Positions 6,265 to 10,797 of a DNA stretch of 10,797 nucleotides are shown piece after piece. The translations under genes and the position numbers were made by a program. Source of the stretch: an uncultured Eubacteriales bacterium (GTDB lineage Bacteria > Bacillota > Clostridia > Christensenellales > Borkfalkiaceae); contig CACXDQ010000046.1 of assembly GCA_902766475.1 (NCBI GenBank), positions 1-10,797 on the forward strand, written 5' to 3'. The notes under the pieces were generated by a model. That model made no database searches and was not told where the DNA came from. It was given only the letters and a program-made list of their open reading frames with translations. The first letter of the stretch is position 1; each line of letters begins with the position of its first letter.

Positions 6265-7626
6265 ATGAAATTTGAAACGGTTCTGGATAAAAACTTTCGT
6301 CCGATGTATATCGAGTTTACGAAATACGTCGAAGAAGCAAAAAAAGCCGCAAACAAGACGCTCAATATCTGCGTTGAGAGAAATGACGGGTATAATTATA
6401 TCTATTCTTACCCTATTTTTGCGGACAAGGCTAAGGAAAATGAAAACTGCAAGATGGCTGAAAGGATCGTCAAGACGATACTTTGGCTCGTCGGCGGTTA
6501 CAAGATATATATAAGCGGCGACGAAGCCGTTTATGATTACATTAAAAACGCATATACCGCAGACGGTTTAAGAAGCTTTGATAAGGGCTTTATGGAGAGG
6601 GTGTACGAGAGCAAATTCGAGGTCGTATTATGCGATGAGAAGAGTTTCCCCAAATTCAAGAAACAGTCTATGTCGGTAGGAGGACACCTCGACGGTTGCA
6701 GAATTGGTTTTGACGCCGGCGGCAGCGACAGAAAGGTGAGTGCGGTTATAGACGGCAAAGTCGTTTACAGCGAAGAAGTCGTATGGTTTCCGAAGATCAA
6801 TTCCGATCCGGAATATCATTATAACGAAATTCTTACCGCTATGAAAACCGCCGCTTCCAAAATGCCGAGGGTTGACGCTATCGGCGTTTCGAGCGCAGGC
6901 GTTTATGTAAATAATAAGATAATGGTCGCATCTCTTTTCCTTAAAGTCAACGATGAGGACTTTGAAAGAAGGGTAAAGACGATGTATATCGATATTGCTA
7001 AGGAGTTCGACGCACCTTTGGAAGTGGCGAACGACGGCGACGTTACCGCCTTGGCGGGTGCTATCGACCTCGGTGATAACGAAGTTCTCGGCATTGCAAT
7101 GGGCACGAGCGAGGCTGTCGGCTATATCAATTCCGAAGGCGGCTTAAACGGTTGGCTTTCCGAGCTTGCATTTGTTCCCGTCGATTATAATGAAAATTCT
7201 ATGGTCGACGAATGGAGCGGTGATTACGGTTGCGGCGTAAAATATTTCTCTCAGGACAGCGTTATTAAACTTGCCGAAATGGGCGGTTTTAAGTTTGACG
7301 AGGGGTTGAGCCCGGCGGAAAAACTCAAAGTGATTCAGAAATTGATGGCGGATGGCGACGAGCTTGCAAAGAAGATTTACCACGATATCGGCGTATATCT
7401 CGGTTATACTTTGCCGTATTACGCTATGTTTTACGATATAAAGCACGTCCTTCTTCTCGGCAGAGTTACGAGCGGAGAGGGTGGCAATATAATTATGAAT
7501 ACCGCTAACGATGTTTTGAAAACCGAATTCCCTTCGCTTAAATTCAGGATAGAAATGCCCGACGAAAAGAACAGAAGAGTCGGACAGAGCATTGCGGCAG
7601 CTTCTCTTGCGGCAAGCAGAAAATAA
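6265..7626 (+). CDS. Atypical ROK-family sugar kinase, candidate N-acetylglucosamine kinase
   Basis: The C-terminal ~310 residues form a ROK/ASKHA kinase fold. The phosphate-1 loop is GFDAGGSDRKVSAVIDG (148-164), the catalytic-Asp block is VANDGDVTALAG (254-265, Asp257), and GIAMGTSEAVGYI (276-288) takes the place of the usual GTGIGGG phosphate-2 loop. Glu300 (SELAF) matches the Glu of the ROK GELGH motif. Two things are odd. The zinc-binding site is missing: the His of GELGH is absent, and only one Cys (YGCGV, Cys323) remains of CxCGxxGC. There is also a ~145-residue N-terminal region I cannot assign and which does not look like the winged helix of ROK repressors. A GGAGG site (6250-6254) sets the start. 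Being first in an operon with nagB and nagA, it would logically phosphorylate GlcNAc to feed NagA. Another sugar substrate, or a sensor role, is possible. Confidence 0.8.
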   Translation: MKFETVLDKNFRPMYIEFTKYVEEAKKAANKTLNICVERNDGYNYIYSYPIFADKAKENENCKMAERIVKTILWLVGGYKIYISGDEAVYDYIKNAYTADGLRSFDKGFMERVYESKFEVVLCDEKSFPKFKKQSMSVGGHLDGCRIGFDAGGSDRKVSAVIDGKVVYSEEVVWFPKINSDPEYHYNEILTAMKTAASKMPRVDAIGVSSAGVYVNNKIMVASLFLKVNDEDFERRVKTMYIDIAKEFDAPLEVANDGDVTALAGAIDLGDNEVLGIAMGTSEAVGYINSEGGLNGWLSELAFVPVDYNENSMVDEWSGDYGCGVKYFSQDSVIKLAEMGGFKFDEGLSPAEKLKVIQKLMADGDELAKKIYHDIGVYLGYTLPYYAMFYDIKHVLLLGRVTSGEGGNIIMNTANDVLKTEFPSLKFRIEMPDEKNRRVGQSIAAASLAASRK

Positions 7627-7643
7627 TTTTAAGGAGATTTATT

Positions 7644-8369
7644 ATGAAAGTTATCGTTTGTAAAGATTATGATGAAATGAGCGCAAAGGCTTTTGAAGTT
7701 ATGGCGGAAGTCGTAAAAAACAACCCCAAAGCCATTCTCGGTTTGGCGACCGGATCTACCCCTATCGGTTTATACAAGAAAATGATAGAGGACCACGAGA
7801 AAAACGGCACGAGCTATAAAGATATTAAAACCGTAAATCTCGATGAATATGCAGGTCTTGACTATTCGAGCGATCAAAGCTATGTATATTTCATGAGGCA
7901 CAACCTTTTCGATCACGTTGACATCGACCTTAAAAACACCAATATCGAAAACGGCAAAGCCGCAGACAGGCAGGCGGAATGTAAGAGATATAACGAACTT
8001 TTGGAAAAGATGCAGCAAGATATTCAAGTTCTCGGTATCGGCTCTAACGGACATATCGCATTCAATGAGCCGGGCACGCCTTTCGGAAGCGTTACTCATA
8101 TCGTCGATCTTGCGGAAAGCACTATTAAGGACAATTCGAGAATGTTCGCAAGCATCGACGAAGTTCCCCGTCAAGCGTTTACTATGGGCTTGAAAAACAT
8201 TATGAACGCTAAGAAAATTCTTATTCTCGCAAACGGCAAAAACAAGGCAAAGGCAGTTTACGGGCTCGTTAAAGGCGAGGTTACCGAAAACGTCCCTGCA
8301 AGCGTATTGCAACTTCACCCCGATTGTACTTTAGTTGTGGACGAAGCCGCCGCTGAGCTTATTAAGTGA
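7644..8369 (+). CDS. nagB: Glucosamine-6-phosphate deaminase
   Basis: NagB converts glucosamine-6-phosphate to fructose-6-phosphate and ammonia in the cytoplasm, the last dedicated step of GlcNAc catabolism. The 241-residue protein is the short form found in Bacillus and Clostridia, without the C-terminal extension of the ~266-residue E. coli hexamer. Signatures are LGLATGSTPIGLY (32-44, phosphate loop), VNLDEYAGL with the catalytic Asp67, and GIGSNGHIAFNEPG (131-144) with His137 and Glu142. The Asn in SNGH, in place of the Asp of E. coli, is also seen in B. subtilis NagB. AAGGAG at 7631-7636, seven bases before the ATG, fixes the start. The gene lies 17 bp after the ROK kinase gene and 9 bp before nagA, so they are surely co-transcribed. 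No anomaly. Confidence 0.97.
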   Translation: MKVIVCKDYDEMSAKAFEVMAEVVKNNPKAILGLATGSTPIGLYKKMIEDHEKNGTSYKDIKTVNLDEYAGLDYSSDQSYVYFMRHNLFDHVDIDLKNTNIENGKAADRQAECKRYNELLEKMQQDIQVLGIGSNGHIAFNEPGTPFGSVTHIVDLAESTIKDNSRMFASIDEVPRQAFTMGLKNIMNAKKILILANGKNKAKAVYGLVKGEVTENVPASVLQLHPDCTLVVDEAAAELIK

Positions 8370-8378
8370 GGCAAAACA

Positions 8379-9524
8379 ATGAAAGGTTTCACAAACGTTA
8401 AGGCGTATATCAAAAACGTCGGCGTGGTAAAGACCAATATCGGCATTGAAAACGGCAAAATCCTATATATAGGCGATAATGCCGACGGTATTGAAAATAT
8501 TTGCGACGTAGACGGCATACTTGTTCCCGGCTTTATAGACCAGCACATTCACGGCGCCGGCGGTGCCGATACCATGGACGGTACGGAAGATGCTTTAAAT
8601 ACCATGTCGGAATATCTTGCAAGGGAAGGCACCGTGGGCTTTCTTGCAACTACGATGACGCAGAGTAAGGAAAATATCATTAAGGCGCTTAAAAACGTAA
8701 ATAAAGCTATAAAGAACGGCGAGTTCAAGGGCGCAAAAGTTCTCGGAGTTCATCTCGAAGGTCCGTTTATCTCTCCCAAACACGTCGGTGCGCAGCCGCT
8801 CGAATACGTCGCTAAACCTCTTGCGGAAACTTTTGACGAATATCAGAAAGCGGCGGGCGGAAATATCAAAATAGTTACGCTTGCACCCGAAGAAGATGGC
8901 GGCTATGAGCTTATAAAACACCTTAAAAATTGCGGAGTGGTCGCTTCGGTCGGACATACGGGCGCAAAATATGCGGACGTTGCTAAAGCTGTCGAATGCG
9001 GAGCGAGTAACGTTACTCACACCTACAATGCGCAGACCGGACTACATCACAGAGAGGCGGGTGTTGTCGGTGCGGCAATGCTTTTGGACGAGTTGAACTG
9101 TGAAATGATATGCGATACCATTCACGTCAGCGTTCCGGCTATTAAGCTCGTTATAAAGAATAAACCTCACGATAAATACACGCTTATAACCGACGCAATG
9201 AGAGCTAAAGGAATGCCCGACGGCTTGTCTGAACTCGGCGGACAGAAAGTAATCGTTAAAAACGGTGAGGCAAGGCTTGAGGACGGCACTTTGGCGGGCT
9301 CCGTTCTAAAAATGAACGTAGCGATCAAAAACCTTGTTGAAAAATGCGGCGTAAGCTTTACCGACGCAGTAGACTTTGCGTCTTATAATCCATCGAAAAA
9401 TATCGGTATATTAGGCACAAACGGCTCTATAACCATCGGTAAAAACGCAGATTTTACTGTTTTAAACAGTGATTACGACGTCACTATGACAATGGTCGGC
9501 GGAAAAATCGTATATAAAAAATAA
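8379..9524 (+). CDS. nagA: N-acetylglucosamine-6-phosphate deacetylase
   Basis: NagA, a metal-dependent amidohydrolase, removes acetate from GlcNAc-6-phosphate to give glucosamine-6-phosphate for NagB. The 381-residue length is normal. The motifs are in order: GFIDQHIHGAGG (51-62), a HxH form of the first metal motif as in Firmicutes enzymes and unlike E. coli; HLEGPFISPKH (125-135, metal ligand Glu127); SVGHTGA with His193; THTYNA with His214; DTIHVS with His249; and the catalytic Asp272 in LITDAMRAKGMPDG. The ribosome binding site GTGAGG (8366-8371) overlaps the nagB stop codon, suggesting translational coupling. It is followed after 14 bp by the oxidoreductase gene. No anomaly is seen. Confidence 0.97.
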   Translation: MKGFTNVKAYIKNVGVVKTNIGIENGKILYIGDNADGIENICDVDGILVPGFIDQHIHGAGGADTMDGTEDALNTMSEYLAREGTVGFLATTMTQSKENIIKALKNVNKAIKNGEFKGAKVLGVHLEGPFISPKHVGAQPLEYVAKPLAETFDEYQKAAGGNIKIVTLAPEEDGGYELIKHLKNCGVVASVGHTGAKYADVAKAVECGASNVTHTYNAQTGLHHREAGVVGAAMLLDELNCEMICDTIHVSVPAIKLVIKNKPHDKYTLITDAMRAKGMPDGLSELGGQKVIVKNGEARLEDGTLAGSVLKMNVAIKNLVEKCGVSFTDAVDFASYNPSKNIGILGTNGSITIGKNADFTVLNSDYDVTMTMVGGKIVYKK

Positions 9525-9538
9525 GTCAGGAGAAGAAC

Positions 9539-10699
9539 ATGGCTAAGATTTATAAAGTCGCTATAATAGGCGTAGGCGCAAGAGGCGGCGACGTATACGG
9601 ACAGCTTGTCAACAATAAAAAAGATCAATTCGATATCGTTGCTTTATGCGATTTAAGGCAGGAAAGGCTCGATCGTTTCGGTGAGATCTTCGGCGTTGAT
9701 AAACAAAACAGATTTTTGGATGAAAACGAGTTCTTTAAGGAGAAAAGAGCGGACGTCGTAATTATCGCCACGCCCGACAATTGTCACGTCAGACACGCAT
9801 TGAAGGCTTTTGAGAAAGATTATGATATACTCTGTGAAAAGCCCCTTACATGCAATAAAGAAGAGTGTCAAAAGCTGTTGGCGGCACAAAAAAAATACGG
9901 CGGAAAAGCGCTCGTTTGTCACGTTTTGAGATACGCTCCGGCATTTATGAAGTTGCATGATATCCTTTCAAGCGGCGAAATCGGCAGGCTTGTCGCTATC
10001 GACGCTTTGGAAAGGGTCGGTTACGGTCATCAAGCGCACAGCTACGTCAGAGGAAATTGGAGAAATACCGAAAGTGCGGCTCCGATGATACTTGCTAAAT
10101 GCTGTCATGATCTCGACTTGCTGCAATATTACGCAAATTCAAAATGCAAAAGCATTTCTTCTGTCGGTGAACTTACATATTTCACATCTGAAAATGCGCC
10201 CGAAGGCGCTGCTAAACGTTGTTTAGACTGTAAATATGCCGACACTTGCCCTTACAGTGCAACTTACGCATATCTCAAAGTATGGAAAGATAGGGGAGAG
10301 CCAGAAGATATGTGGCCGTTCAACGTAATAGCTACTGCACCTAATACCGAGGAAAAGTTGGTAAACGCAATAAAAGATGGTCCATACGGACGTTGCGTTT
10401 ATTATTGCGACAACAACGTAGTTGACCATCAGATAACGACAATGACGTTTGAAAACGGAGTTAAAGCTTCGCTCACAATGACGGCTTTTACCGCATTCGG
10501 CGGAAGAAGAATTTATTTCCACGGCACGCTCGGTGAGGTCGTTCTGGACGAACATGACAACAATATCAAGCTTACGAAATTCGGATGCCAGACGGTTACT
10601 TATAGCCTGAGCGACCTTATTGAAAAGGGTTACGGACACGGTGGCGGCGACGGAGGCTTGATAAACAAATTATACGATATGTTGAGCGGAGTTGCGTAA
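9539..10699 (+). CDS. Gfo/Idh/MocA-family oxidoreductase, C-terminus probably truncated
   Basis: This is an NAD(P)-dependent sugar-type oxidoreductase. The Rossmann motif VAIIGVGARGG lies at 7-17, with Asp38 at the end of the second strand (VALCDLR), ATPDNCHVRHALKA at 77-90, and the family's EKP motif at 100-102 (CEKPLTCN). The candidate active-site KCCHDLDLL is at 187-195. An insert with the cysteines RCLDCKYADTCPYS (Cys228, 231, 237) marks a subgroup common in gut Firmicutes and could bind a metal. AGGAG (9528-9532) sets the start. The 386-residue product stops at MLSGVA, soon after the conserved GHGGGD (366-371), whereas I expect some 40 further residues in this subgroup. The last codons overlap an antisense polA fragment, so the 3' end was probably replaced at a junction near 10681-10690. 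The substrate is unknown; operon position suggests an amino sugar or its derivative. Confidence 0.88.
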   Translation: MAKIYKVAIIGVGARGGDVYGQLVNNKKDQFDIVALCDLRQERLDRFGEIFGVDKQNRFLDENEFFKEKRADVVIIATPDNCHVRHALKAFEKDYDILCEKPLTCNKEECQKLLAAQKKYGGKALVCHVLRYAPAFMKLHDILSSGEIGRLVAIDALERVGYGHQAHSYVRGNWRNTESAAPMILAKCCHDLDLLQYYANSKCKSISSVGELTYFTSENAPEGAAKRCLDCKYADTCPYSATYAYLKVWKDRGEPEDMWPFNVIATAPNTEEKLVNAIKDGPYGRCVYYCDNNVVDHQITTMTFENGVKASLTMTAFTAFGGRRIYFHGTLGEVVLDEHDNNIKLTKFGCQTVTYSLSDLIEKGYGHGGGDGGLINKLYDMLSGVA

Positions 10700-10749
10700 A
10701 ACGCTCTGTTGATTAAACTGTTTCCGTCGATCAAAACTAATTTATCCAT
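10630..10749 (-). pseudogene. polA: 5' fragment of DNA polymerase I, cut at a junction
   Basis: Reading the minus strand from the ATG at 10749 gives a product with VLIDGNSLINRAFYATPL at residues 5-22, the unmistakable start of the 5'-3' exonuclease domain of bacterial DNA polymerase I, including its metal-site Asp in IDGNS. A ribosome binding site AAAGGAA lies eight to nine bases upstream, so the 5' end is intact. After about residue 22 or 23 (10681-10686) similarity stops, and the frame runs through the antisense of the oxidoreductase gene as a Pro-rich nonsense tail to a stop at 10630-10632. Only 66-69 bp are real polA. PolA is normally ~850-900 residues and needed for growth or repair, so a full copy must exist elsewhere, or this join is artificial. 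It is convergent with and overlaps the end of the oxidoreductase gene. Confidence 0.8.
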
Positions 10750-10797
10750 AAAAATAATTCCTTTTTTATGCTCAAAATCCTTGCTTTTTTAAAAATA

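Noticed and set aside
6265..6480. DNA-binding winged helix at the ROK protein N-terminus (NagC/XylR-type repressor)
   Set aside because: The region is twice the usual length and shows no helix-turn-helix pattern by eye, and a dedicated AraC regulator is already divergent from it.
10633..10683. Pro-rich tail of the minus-strand polA fragment as a real protein end
   Set aside because: It is the antisense of the GHGGGD coding segment of the oxidoreductase, so it is a by-product of the junction.
10690..10797. Simple frameshift as the cause of the short oxidoreductase
   Set aside because: None of the three plus-strand frames downstream of the stop continues with family-like sequence; instead the DNA encodes the polA start on the minus strand.

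Overview
The window looks like chromosomal DNA from a gut-type anaerobic member of the Firmicutes (Clostridia). The evidence is moderate to low GC with AT-rich intergenic regions, strong AGGAGG-type ribosome binding sites, tight operons, a short Clostridia/Bacillus-type NagB (241 aa) and a PolA N-terminus of clostridial style. The exact lineage cannot be fixed from the sequence. No tRNA, rRNA, CRISPR array or insertion sequence is visible, and no stretch over 300 bases lacks a gene.

Layout. (1) Positions 3-1898, plus strand: a long beta-rich hypothetical protein whose 5' end lies outside the window, ended by a bidirectional terminator. (2) Positions 1938-5190: an L-fucose module. It has an AraC-family regulator on the minus strand, a short divergent promoter region, then fucI (L-fucose isomerase) and fucU (L-fucose mutarotase). 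A perfect 16-bp hairpin separates fucI and fucU, and a terminator follows. (3) Positions 5223-10699: an amino-sugar module. A second AraC-family regulator on the minus strand is divergent from a four-gene operon: an atypical ROK sugar kinase, nagB, nagA and a Gfo/Idh/MocA oxidoreductase. (4) At the right edge, on the minus strand, sits the first ~22 codons of DNA polymerase I (polA) with its ribosome binding site. It is cut exactly where the oxidoreductase gene loses its expected C-terminus.

How the genes fit together. FucU interconverts the anomers of L-fucose and FucI makes L-fuculose. The ROK kinase is the obvious candidate to make GlcNAc-6-phosphate, which NagA deacetylates and NagB converts to fructose-6-phosphate and ammonia. 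Fucose and GlcNAc are released together from mucin, host N-glycans and milk oligosaccharides, so the region reads as a host-glycan monosaccharide catabolism locus with one AraC regulator per sugar. The fuculose kinase, the fuculose-phosphate aldolase, transporters and glycosidases are not in the window.

The most notable points are the mocA/polA junction at about 10681-10690, which is either a real rearrangement or an assembly chimera; the ROK protein with a ~145-residue unrecognised N-terminal region and no zinc site; the inverted-polarity hairpin between fucI and fucU; and direct repeats next to both sugar promoters that could be AraC-type operators.
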